Shown: piece after piece, positions 1 through 6,582 of the stretch | Numbering within the stretch: the first letter of the stretch is position 1 | Layout of the letters: every line of letters begins with the position of its first letter | The notes under the pieces: model-generated | Seen by the model: only the letters and a program-made list of their open reading frames with translations | Told to the model about the DNA's origin: nothing | Database searches by the model: none | Assembly: GCA_900541575.1 (NCBI GenBank) | Contig: UQKO01000076.1 | Span: forward strand, 1-7,280 | Source of the DNA: an uncultured Prevotella sp. | GTDB lineage: Bacteria > Bacteroidota > Bacteroidia > Bacteroidales > Bacteroidaceae | Reading direction: 5' to 3' | Length of the DNA: 7,280 nucleotides | Position numbers and translations under genes: made by a program

Positions 1-117
1 TGGTAGAGCTACCGGACGGCAGCGGTAAAGCTACCGGACGGCAGCGGTAAAGCTACCACTGGGCAGTGTACGACGGAAAGATGAAGATCTGCGAACGGAA
101 AGATGTACATCTAAGAA
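1..117. repeat. Tandem 22-bp repeat array with a dyad in each unit
   Basis: Two identical 22-bp units occupy 8-29 and 30-51 (starting GCTACCGGACGG). A partly diverged third follows at 52-73, and two further units at 74-95 and 96-117 share CGGAAAGATG but are otherwise unlike the first pair. The period stays exactly 22 bp. Each unit has an inverted repeat: TACCG/CGGTA in units 1 and 2, CACTG-GG-CAGTG in unit 3, AGAT-GAAG-ATCT in unit 4, and the perfect palindrome AGATGTACATCT in unit 5. The dyad centres fall at 18.5, 40.5, 62.5, 84.5 and 106.5. Bases 1-7 look like the end of another unit, so the array runs off the window. Short tandem-repeat minisatellites and repeat-bearing MITEs are known in Porphyromonas; whether this belongs to such a family is inference. 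No coding function is apparent. Confidence 0.85.
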
Positions 118-261
118 CTGCATACACGAAGTCAACAAAGCGCTTTTCTAGGAAGGGATTGGGAGTCTGTGCTGTGAATGATTTCGGCTATGTACAAGTT
201 CCAACCAGATTCTTTATCCCTATTTTATTTTCTGCACCTTTGTAGGTGATTTCCTGACACG
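118..261. other. Gene-free spacer
   Basis: No convincing ORF, promoter or RNA structure is visible between the 22-bp repeats and the minus-strand terminator. The 22-bp periodicity stops here: there is no dyad at the next expected centre, near 128.5. Confidence 0.5.
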
Positions 262-294
262 AAAAAGTGTCTGAAACATTTCCGTTTCAGACAC
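262..294 (-). terminator. Intrinsic terminator of the pit-porin operon
   Basis: Read on the minus strand, a perfect 11-bp stem (GTGTCTGAAAC/GTTTCAGACAC, arms 284-294 and 267-277) with a 6-nt loop is followed directly by five T residues (262-266 on the plus strand). It lies 33 nt beyond the porin stop codon. The plus-strand side has no T-tract, so termination is probably one-way. A further copy of the arm (CTGACAC, 254-260) could form a competing small hairpin with GTGTC at 267-271. Confidence 0.85.
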
Positions 295-327
295 ATTACT
301 TCTATTGTTTTGCAATTTTAAGGGGCA

Positions 328-1374
328 TCAGAAATGAACGACAAGCTCCACCACGGCCTTATCTCGTTCAGACGCCTTGGCTAGTGTGATGTCATCGTAG
401 AAATACTTCTCGTAGTTGAGACGAATATCGGCATCCATCTTTTTAGCCAGGCTGAGCGTGATACCGCCCGTAACGCGCTGGCGGCTAGCATCAGTGAGTT
501 TCAACTTACCATCGTCACCAAGTGTCCCATCAGAGTGATTGTCCATGCGGTCGTAACGACAAAGGAAACTAAGCTTGCGAAACACTTTAGGCAAGGGCTG
601 GTCGTAGCATACAAAAGCATCCCACGCATTCACGTTGGCAAAAGCGCCCTTTGTATAATGTTTGCGTAGATATTCTGCTTCCAAAGTAAAACGCCCGCTT
701 TGGAAAGTAATTCCGCCATCGTAGAGATAAGTGTTCACCGAGTTGGGCGAGATTTTCTGTACCGAAGCTTGCAGCGTAAAGCCACAGGGAAGAGGAGCTT
801 GCGCTTTTACGGAGAAATTGAACTCCTTTGTCCAATAGTTTTTCTGATTGGTCAATCCCGAACCATTGAATGCACCTCCTTCGAGAATGAGAGGCAGATT
901 ATGGAAAGTGTAGCCCGCATAGAATCCCACATCGCGCACATTGCCCACTTGCTTGGCTATAAACGAACGGTTGGCAAAATACTGCTTATGGGGCGAACGG
1001 TGGGCATCAATGCTAAAAGGTACACGCATCTGTCCCAGTCGGAGATCAAGCCCATGCACAGGGATCACCCCAGCATAAGCATCAAGCATTTTGATTTGCC
1101 CCTCATCAGAGAGATCGATTTCCGCCTTATAATCCACAATGGGAGTGACAAACCCTTCTAAAGATACGCGAGCAGTGCGCACCTCAAATCGACTTTCACG
1201 TTCATGGGTTTGGTATTCCGCCTTGGCACGGATGGTTCCACTCACACGAGGCACCCATGAAGGTCGGTTCTGAGTACGCGTAGTGTCGGATGATGTCTGT
1301 GCAGCAAGGTTTTGCTGAGTAAGCGCGGCTACTGCCACGATGGGCAGCAGACGCTTGAGAGAGTTTAGTTTCAT
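328..1374 (-). CDS. OprO/OprP-type phosphate-selective porin family protein
   Basis: Outer-membrane beta-barrel porin, predicted to let phosphate or similar anions into the periplasm. The 348-residue product starts with a signal peptide (basic MKLNSLKR, hydrophobic stretch 9-18, likely cleavage after about residue 25 in NLAA-QTSS). Family-like barrel segments follow: RVSGTIRAKAEY (43-54), FEVRTARVSLEG (63-74), GQMRVPFS (114-121), DVGFYAGYTF (148-157) and GGAFNGSG (166-173). It ends in VVELVVHF, a C-terminal aromatic residue typical of barrels inserted by BamA. It is somewhat short for the family (often about 380-450 residues) but appears intact. Its ATG overlaps the stop of pit by 4 nt (ATGA), so it is the second gene of a pit-porin operon and probably translationally coupled. 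The family includes pyrophosphate/phosphate porins, but anion specificity cannot be read from sequence; the pairing with pit and phoBR is the main argument for phosphate. Confidence 0.85.
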   Translation of the reverse strand: MKLNSLKRLLPIVAVAALTQQNLAAQTSSDTTRTQNRPSWVPRVSGTIRAKAEYQTHERESRFEVRTARVSLEGFVTPIVDYKAEIDLSDEGQIKMLDAYAGVIPVHGLDLRLGQMRVPFSIDAHRSPHKQYFANRSFIAKQVGNVRDVGFYAGYTFHNLPLILEGGAFNGSGLTNQKNYWTKEFNFSVKAQAPLPCGFTLQASVQKISPNSVNTYLYDGGITFQSGRFTLEAEYLRKHYTKGAFANVNAWDAFVCYDQPLPKVFRKLSFLCRYDRMDNHSDGTLGDDGKLKLTDASRQRVTGGITLSLAKKMDADIRLNYEKYFYDDITLAKASERDKAVVELVVHF

Positions 1375-3635
1375 TGAGCAGATTGTTGACGGAAAGCTTT
1401 GGCAGCCTGGAGTAGTTCTTTAATTTCAAGGATGAGTTGCTGCGTTTCCTGCACCATGTGGAGCATAAGCGTAGCCGAGTTAAGATTGGTATCGTCGCCT
1501 TGAATAGCTACACTGATATCTTGATTAAACTTTATAAGGTCGGCCTCTATGCGGTCGCAGTCGCTAAACAGCGCATCATTGTCGGAAGCACGCTGATTGC
1601 GAAGATTCTCAGAGATGGTGTGCATCAATGCCACTACTTCTTGGCGAAGTCGGCAGTAGCGATGTGCCATATCGTCGGAGATGGGCGAGAAGTTATTGTC
1701 CACATGTTCGCGAGCTGGCTCGGCAATACGAATAAGTCCGTAGAGAATTTGGCGCAACGCATTATGGATCAAGTGGAAATTCGTGCTCAATCGAATGGCT
1801 GCCACAGGAGGCGCTGCACGACGCAGGCAGATAGTCTCGCGACGACGTAGGTTTTTCAGTTCACGCTTTCCGCGGTTAAGGTCGCGCAGAGAATGGCGCA
1901 ATGGACGGAGCGATTCGGAGAAGAGGCCATCGGTCGACGAGGTAAGCACGTCGGCATAAGAGGTCAGCGTATCAGCCGTGCTCATAGCAATGTGGCGCGA
2001 GAGCATGGGGATAATTGCATTGCGATCTTTCTCTGCAAGCATTTGCTGGAAGAGCACGTCGCCCTGCTGTACCTCTTTCTGCTTCTTAGCGAAGCGCTGC
2101 TGACTGTGAATAATGCTATATACACCGGCTACCACGATAATCACCACTGCTACTACACCACCAAAATTCATGGCCATGGCCACACAGAAACATGCTGTAA
2201 AGGCTACACCTGCCGTGATAAACCATCCACCAATAACAGTAAGCACACCCGTAATGCGGAACACTGCACTCTCACGACTCCAAGCACGGTCAGCCAAAGA
2301 AGAACCCATAGCTACCATGAAGGTGACAAACGTGGTGGAGAGGGGAAGTTTTAGTGAAGTACCAAGAGCGATGAGTAGTGAAGATACTACAAGATTGACA
2401 GAGGCACGACACATATCGTAAGCTGCCCCATTGTCGATAGCTTCGGCAGGCACTTGGAATCGGCTGTCAATATAGCGTGCCACACGGGGAGGGGTCACAT
2501 TCGCCATGAAAGAGCCTACTGAGTTGCCCCAGCGTACAAGGCTACGAGCCACTTTGGAAGACCCAAACATTTCATCGCCCTCGTTCTTACGCGAGAGACC
2601 TACTTCTGTTTCAGTCACCTTGCGCGCCTTCTTGGAAGTAGCAAGGGCAAATACCATGATTGCACCAGCGGCCACGAGGAATATGATGGGAGTTTGGGCA
2701 GATTCGGCCAGAGAAGTCATCATGAAGCTATCAGGGGCAAGACCTACGGCATGGGAGGAGAAGTCGAGATAAGAAGAATAGCCGGCTAGAGGCACACCGA
2801 TAAAGTTGACGAGGTCGTTGCCTGCAAAAGCGGTAGAGAGAGCAAATGTGCCGCAGAGCACAATGACACGGAACACATTGACCTTCAGCGCATGAAGTGT
2901 TTGCATCACAACGGTAGCTACCACGAAGATGCTGCCCAAGATAATGAGGATGTGTTCATTAAGATATGCCTTAACGTCGGCATTCATAAAGGAGAGGTCT
3001 TTCAAGCCCTTGAAAAGCATGAAATAGAGAATCGCAGTAATGGCCAAACCGCCAAAGATACCTATCTTAAAGCGGAGGTTGCGCGTAATGGAGAAAGAAA
3101 AGATGATACGCGTGATATACTGGATGAGCGAACCAAACACGAAAGCAATGGGCACACTCATAAAGATGCCGAGGATTACTTCCAATGCCTTCGAAGTGTT
3201 GAGATAGTCGCCCATACCGAGCGGAAGGGCTCCGCCATCGCCTGCCATCTTTATCATGACAAACGCAAAAGCCGCGCCAAGGAGTTCGAAGACCATACTG
3301 ACTGTGGTCGATGTGGGCATACCGAATGAGTTGAAGATATCAAGCAGCACGATATCCGTAACCATCACGGCGAGATAAATATACATCACGTCCTTAAAAC
3401 TAAAATACTGGGGCGTGAAGATGCCGTGGCGAGCAATGTCCATCATGCCGTTGCTAAGTACACAACCGCAGAACACGCCAATACCGGCAATGACCACTAG
3501 CGTGCGAAACTTTGCTGCTCGCGAGCCAATGGCCGAATTGAGAAAGTTGACGGCGTCGTTGCTCACACCGACCCAAAGGTCAAATGCCGCAAGGACAAAG
3601 AGGAATATCACCATTCCTAGATACATCCATTCCAT
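1371..3635 (-). CDS. pit: Inorganic phosphate transporter of the Pit/PHO4 family with C-terminal PhoU-like domain
   Basis: Inner-membrane phosphate carrier, expected to be driven by H+ or Na+. The 754-residue product shows the internal duplication of the PHO4 family: GVSNDAVNF (23-31) and AGNDLVNFIG (271-280) are the two signature loops, and PTSTTVSM (107-114) and PLSTTFVTF (431-439) are their paired membrane motifs. About 10-12 hydrophobic segments lie within 1-510, broken by a hydrophilic loop at about 335-400. From about 515 to the end the protein is hydrophilic and helical (for example 530-600 and 615-745), resembling a PhoU-like helical bundle. Classical Pit proteins such as E. coli PitA are near 500 residues, and Bacteroidota versions with this tail are common. 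It is the first gene of the operon, with about 85 nt of predicted leader. The Pho-box-like repeats upstream suggest phosphate control. Family assignment is firm; the coupling ion and the role of the tail are inferred. Confidence 0.93.
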   Translation of the reverse strand: MEWMYLGMVIFLFVLAAFDLWVGVSNDAVNFLNSAIGSRAAKFRTLVVIAGIGVFCGCVLSNGMMDIARHGIFTPQYFSFKDVMYIYLAVMVTDIVLLDIFNSFGMPTSTTVSMVFELLGAAFAFVMIKMAGDGGALPLGMGDYLNTSKALEVILGIFMSVPIAFVFGSLIQYITRIIFSFSITRNLRFKIGIFGGLAITAILYFMLFKGLKDLSFMNADVKAYLNEHILIILGSIFVVATVVMQTLHALKVNVFRVIVLCGTFALSTAFAGNDLVNFIGVPLAGYSSYLDFSSHAVGLAPDSFMMTSLAESAQTPIIFLVAAGAIMVFALATSKKARKVTETEVGLSRKNEGDEMFGSSKVARSLVRWGNSVGSFMANVTPPRVARYIDSRFQVPAEAIDNGAAYDMCRASVNLVVSSLLIALGTSLKLPLSTTFVTFMVAMGSSLADRAWSRESAVFRITGVLTVIGGWFITAGVAFTACFCVAMAMNFGGVVAVVIIVVAGVYSIIHSQQRFAKKQKEVQQGDVLFQQMLAEKDRNAIIPMLSRHIAMSTADTLTSYADVLTSSTDGLFSESLRPLRHSLRDLNRGKRELKNLRRRETICLRRAAPPVAAIRLSTNFHLIHNALRQILYGLIRIAEPAREHVDNNFSPISDDMAHRYCRLRQEVVALMHTISENLRNQRASDNDALFSDCDRIEADLIKFNQDISVAIQGDDTNLNSATLMLHMVQETQQLILEIKELLQAAKAFRQQSAQ

Positions 3636-3726
3636 ACTTTTGAGAATAATGATGGGGTTAAGACTTTCTCAAGAGAGACTACAGGCAATCTCAAGAAGGC
3701 CATGGTTTGAGTTTATTTTTCGAGTG

Positions 3727-3763
3727 CAAAAGTACGGGCCGAATGTTGGCGCGTTGTGACAAA
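3727..3763 (-). promoter_or_regulatory. Probable promoter of the pit-porin operon
   Basis: On the minus strand TACTTTTG (3734-3727) matches the Bacteroidota -7 element TAnnTTTG. A TTTG lies further upstream (3763-3760), but the 25-nt spacing exceeds the usual 19-21, so the -33 part is poor, as expected for an activator-dependent promoter. Transcription would start near 3720, giving a leader of about 85 nt. The PhoB-like repeats begin 32 bp upstream of the -7 element. Confidence 0.6.
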
Positions 3764-3766
3764 GCG

Positions 3767-3784
3767 GTTAAGATTTTGTTAAGG
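3767..3784 (-). promoter_or_regulatory. Pho box (PhoB operator), pit side
   Basis: GTTAAGA-TTTT-GTTAAGG on the plus strand, or CCTTAAC-AAAA-TCTTAAC read toward pit. It is two 7-bp direct repeats separated by 4 A/T bases, an 11-bp period. This is the geometry of enterobacterial Pho boxes, and the TTAACA half-site resembles the Bacillus PhoP box. It sits 32 bp from the pit-side -7 element, between pit and a phoB gene. Binding by the local PhoB is inference. Confidence 0.7.
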
Positions 3785-3801
3785 GAATGAGCAAGAATGG
3801 C

Positions 3802-3819
3802 TTTAACACAATCTTAACA
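3802..3819 (+). promoter_or_regulatory. Pho box (PhoB operator), phoB side
   Basis: TTTAACA-CAAT-CTTAACA: two 7-bp direct repeats with a 4-bp spacer, pointing toward phoB. It is the mirror image of the pit-side box: bases 3803-3818 match the reverse complement of 3767-3782 at 15 of 16 positions. It lies 31 bp upstream of the phoB-side -7 element, suggesting autoregulation of phoBR. Confidence 0.7.
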
Positions 3820-3850
3820 ACGATTTCTCTTCCATGCGCAAGGAAAAGCG

Positions 3851-3858
3851 TAATATTG
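3851..3858 (+). promoter_or_regulatory. Probable -7 element of the phoBR promoter
   Basis: TAATATTG differs from the Bacteroidota consensus TAnnTTTG at one base. No good TTTG -33 element lies about 20 nt upstream. The Pho box ends 31 bp before it, mirroring the spacing on the pit side. Predicted transcription start near 3865, leaving a leader of about 38 nt before the ATG at 3903. Confidence 0.45.
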
Positions 3859-3902
3859 CACCTCGAAAGGAAGCATTAACCAACATACACCTTATTATAT
3901 AT

Positions 3903-4574
3903 ATGGCACAAAGAATATTGGTTGTCGATGACGAACCTGATTTGAGAGAGATTCTGCAATGTAACCTAGAGAATGCAGGTTACGAGGTAGACACCGCCGA
4001 ATCGGCTGAAGAAGCGCTCCACAAGCTTTCTCCCGAACACGATTTGATACTACTCGACGTGATGCTAGGCGGTATGTCGGGATTTCGCATGGCCAATAAG
4101 TTGCGCAACGAACTGAAACTGCATACGCCCATCATTTTCCTCACGGCAAAAGATACTGAAAATGATTTGCTCACGGGCTTCTCAGCGGGAGGCGATGATT
4201 ACATTTCTAAGCCGTTCTCGCTCCACGAAGTGTTGGCACGCATCAAAGCGGTGCTACGTCGCACCAAGAAAGCTCCTGAGCGCACAGAACTCAGAGCGGG
4301 CAATCTGCTAATTGATTTCGCCAAGAAGATGGTCTATACCGAAGGACAAGAAGTGCGCCTTTCACCCAAAGAATTTGGCATTCTGCGCTTACTGGCTCAA
4401 CAGCCTGGTCGGGTCTATTCACGCGAAGAGATATTGGCCGAAGTATGGCACGGAGATAGTTACGTGCTCGATCGCACCGTAGATGTACACATTGCTCGCG
4501 TGCGCCGCAAGCTCGGTGAAAACGCTTACCACATTACCAACCGACAAGGCTACGGATACTGCTTCGAAGAATGA
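3903..4574 (+). CDS. phoB: PhoB-like response regulator of the OmpR/PhoB family
   Basis: DNA-binding response regulator of 223 residues. The receiver domain (3-120) has the acidic pair D9-D10, the phosphoacceptor D52 in LILLDVML, T81 in IIFLTAKD and K103 in ISKPFS. A short linker precedes an OmpR-type winged helix (about 128-223) with LSPKEFGILRLL (153-164), the recognition-helix region VDVHIARVRRKLG (193-205) and the wing ITNRQGYGY (211-219). The ATG at 3903 is preferred over an in-frame ATG at 3834: family members begin close to the first beta strand, the extra 23 residues are unlike the family, and 3834 lies upstream of the predicted transcription start. phoR follows after 139 nt on the same strand. 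The gene is divergent from the pit-porin operon across paired Pho boxes, which makes PhoB a better name than a generic OmpR-type regulator; the regulon itself is inferred. Confidence 0.92.
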   Translation: MAQRILVVDDEPDLREILQCNLENAGYEVDTAESAEEALHKLSPEHDLILLDVMLGGMSGFRMANKLRNELKLHTPIIFLTAKDTENDLLTGFSAGGDDYISKPFSLHEVLARIKAVLRRTKKAPERTELRAGNLLIDFAKKMVYTEGQEVRLSPKEFGILRLLAQQPGRVYSREEILAEVWHGDSYVLDRTVDVHIARVRRKLGENAYHITNRQGYGYCFEE

Positions 4575-4713
4575 TGATTACAGCTAAGAAATTCTGTGGA
4601 AAATAGAAAAGCTTAGTCTAATCGTGCTAGAAGAATTAAAGAAGAACCTAAACTACGAGGAAAGCTATAGCTCTTCTCCCAAAGCTAGAATTTTCCTTGT
4701 CACCCATTCTACT

Positions 4714-6456
4714 ATGACATATAAGAGAAAACTTCTTATCAACTTCACACTGCTCTTTGCAGTATTTACAGTGCTACTCGTGATGTTTCAGTACAATCGT
4801 GAGCGGCAGTACAAGCGCGACTTGCTTTCTTCCAGATTGCGAAGCTATGCCGACGTGGTGTCGGGAACCGTAGACCAGGGAAAACAACTTAACGATACCG
4901 TGCACTACGAGGAGATATTGCACGTATTGCCAGCCGACCTTCGCCTCACGGTAATCAATCGCCAAGGAGAGGTGGTCTACGAGTCCACCCACCATAACAT
5001 TATGGAAATGGGCAATCACCTAAATCGCCCCGAGGTGCGAGCTGCACTCAACAATAAAGAGGGAAGCGACATCCGAACCTCCGACACCGACCATCAAGAA
5101 TATTTCTATTTTGCCAAGGACTATGGTTCCTACCTCGTCAGAGTGGCACTGCCATTCGATGCCACAGTGCAGAGCTTCATGAAGGCTGACAACGTGTTTC
5201 TATGGTTTGTGCTCATGCTCTTCCCCATAGCGATGGTGGCACTCATTCAAATATCCGATCGATTTGGAAAGGCGGTCAGCGGACTACGAAACTTCATGTT
5301 CTCGGCCGATAAAGGACTTGTGGACTACGACCACATCATCTTCCCCCATTCCGAACTAGGCGACATCGGACGAGACATCATGCAAAAGTATCGTAAACTC
5401 GAGAACTCCAATCGCGTCATTGCCACAGAGCGAGAGCGATTGATGCGCCATTTCCACTATTTTGAAGAGGGTATTGCTATCTTCTCACCCACACACCATA
5501 AGCTCTATGCCAACCCACGATTCACGCAGTATGTCAACGCACTGATGGATCGTCCTACACCCGATGTGGAAGCCATCTGGCAAACGGAGACTTTTGCCCC
5601 CGCCCTAGAATTTCTTCGCCTCAACGGCGGACCACGCTCTGTCACAGAGGAAGCTCCCGTATTTCGCTTCAACACAAAAGCTGGAAGCATGACACTAGGT
5701 GTACAGATTCTCGTATACAGCGATGGTAATTTTGAAGTGACGCTCGTCGATGTGACAAAGACGGAAAAGAGCAAGCGCCTCAAGCAGCAGATGAGCAACA
5801 ATATTACCCACGAACTGCGCACACCCGTGAGCAGCATACGTGGCTACATTGAGACTTTACTTGAGTGTTCCAACCTCTCCGACGAACGCAAGTTGCATTT
5901 CCTAAAAAAAGCTCATGCACAGGTGATTCGCCTTACAGACCTCATCCGCGATGTGGCTCTTATCACCAAGACGGAAGAGGCCGCCGAACTCATGCCTCGC
6001 GAAGACGTGAGCTTGCTGCAGGTTGTGGCCGATGCCCAAGAAGACCTTCACGAAATGTTCGAGAACACCCACATGCAACTCTTCGTTTCTATCCCCGAAA
6101 AGCTCACAGTGCACGGCAATTATTCACTGATTTACTCTATTTTCCGCAACTTAATGGAAAATAGTCTACGCTATGCAGGCGAAGGGGCAGAAATTCACGT
6201 AGATTGTTACAACGCTGATGCCGACATGGCCTACTTCTCCGTATACGACACTGGACAGGGTGTGCCCGAAGAACACCTTTCGCGCCTATTCGAGCGTTTT
6301 TATCGCGTGAGCGAAGGACGCACCCGCGACAATGGAGGCACAGGGCTTGGACTGTCCATCGTGCGCAACGCTGTGCTCTTCCACCACGGCGACATCTCCG
6401 TAAGAAATAGGAAAGAGGGCGGATTGGAGTTTCTCTTCACGATGAAAAGGAAATAA
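4714..6456 (+). CDS. phoR: PhoR-like membrane sensor histidine kinase
   Basis: Partner kinase of the upstream regulator, 580 residues from the ATG at 4714. Order: TM helix 1 (about 7-25), an extracytoplasmic sensor of about 135 residues (26-160), TM helix 2 (161-180), a linker/HAMP-like stretch (181-240), a PAS-like segment (about 245-350), then the kinase core. Visible motifs are the H box NNITHELRTP with phosphoacceptor H366, the N box NLMENSLRYA with N483, the G1 box DTGQGVP (512-518), the F box LFERFYR (525-531) and the G2 box GGTGLGLSIV (541-550), so it should be active. An in-frame GTG at 4624 would add 30 residues before TM1, but ATG 4714 gives the usual family start (MTYKRKLLINFTLLF). 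The 139-nt gap after phoB shows no good promoter, so co-transcription is likely. The ligand is unknown; the PhoR role rests on context and domain order. Confidence 0.9.
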   Translation: MTYKRKLLINFTLLFAVFTVLLVMFQYNRERQYKRDLLSSRLRSYADVVSGTVDQGKQLNDTVHYEEILHVLPADLRLTVINRQGEVVYESTHHNIMEMGNHLNRPEVRAALNNKEGSDIRTSDTDHQEYFYFAKDYGSYLVRVALPFDATVQSFMKADNVFLWFVLMLFPIAMVALIQISDRFGKAVSGLRNFMFSADKGLVDYDHIIFPHSELGDIGRDIMQKYRKLENSNRVIATERERLMRHFHYFEEGIAIFSPTHHKLYANPRFTQYVNALMDRPTPDVEAIWQTETFAPALEFLRLNGGPRSVTEEAPVFRFNTKAGSMTLGVQILVYSDGNFEVTLVDVTKTEKSKRLKQQMSNNITHELRTPVSSIRGYIETLLECSNLSDERKLHFLKKAHAQVIRLTDLIRDVALITKTEEAAELMPREDVSLLQVVADAQEDLHEMFENTHMQLFVSIPEKLTVHGNYSLIYSIFRNLMENSLRYAGEGAEIHVDCYNADADMAYFSVYDTGQGVPEEHLSRLFERFYRVSEGRTRDNGGTGLGLSIVRNAVLFHHGDISVRNRKEGGLEFLFTMKRK

Positions 6457-6544
6457 AAAAAAGCAATCTAAATTTACTTTTATACCACCTATGCATTAAA
6501 TGCAACCATTTGTGCAAATAAGCTCTCCTTCACAAAAATATAAA

Positions 6545-6576
6545 TTTGCACTTATTATAATTTTATACTACCTTTG
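6545..6576 (+). promoter_or_regulatory. Strong Bacteroidota promoter for the structured RNA
   Basis: TTTG (6545-6548), then exactly 20 nt, then TACCTTTG (6569-6576), a full match to the Bacteroidota primary sigma consensus with consensus spacing. Transcription should start around 6582-6584, immediately before the first helix of the downstream RNA at 6585. It is the best promoter in the window. Confidence 0.85.
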
Positions 6577-6582
6577 CAACCG

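Noticed and set aside
1..117. CRISPR array
   Set aside because: Units are directly adjacent with a 22-bp period and no unique spacers between conserved repeats.
700..1161. Plus-strand ORF of 153 codons inside the porin gene
   Set aside because: It lies wholly antisense to a well-supported porin CDS and its product resembles no family; the same holds for the other antisense frames in pit and phoR.
3834..3902. Upstream in-frame ATG as the phoB start
   Set aside because: The added 23 residues are unlike response regulators and the codon lies before the predicted -7 element at 3851-3858.
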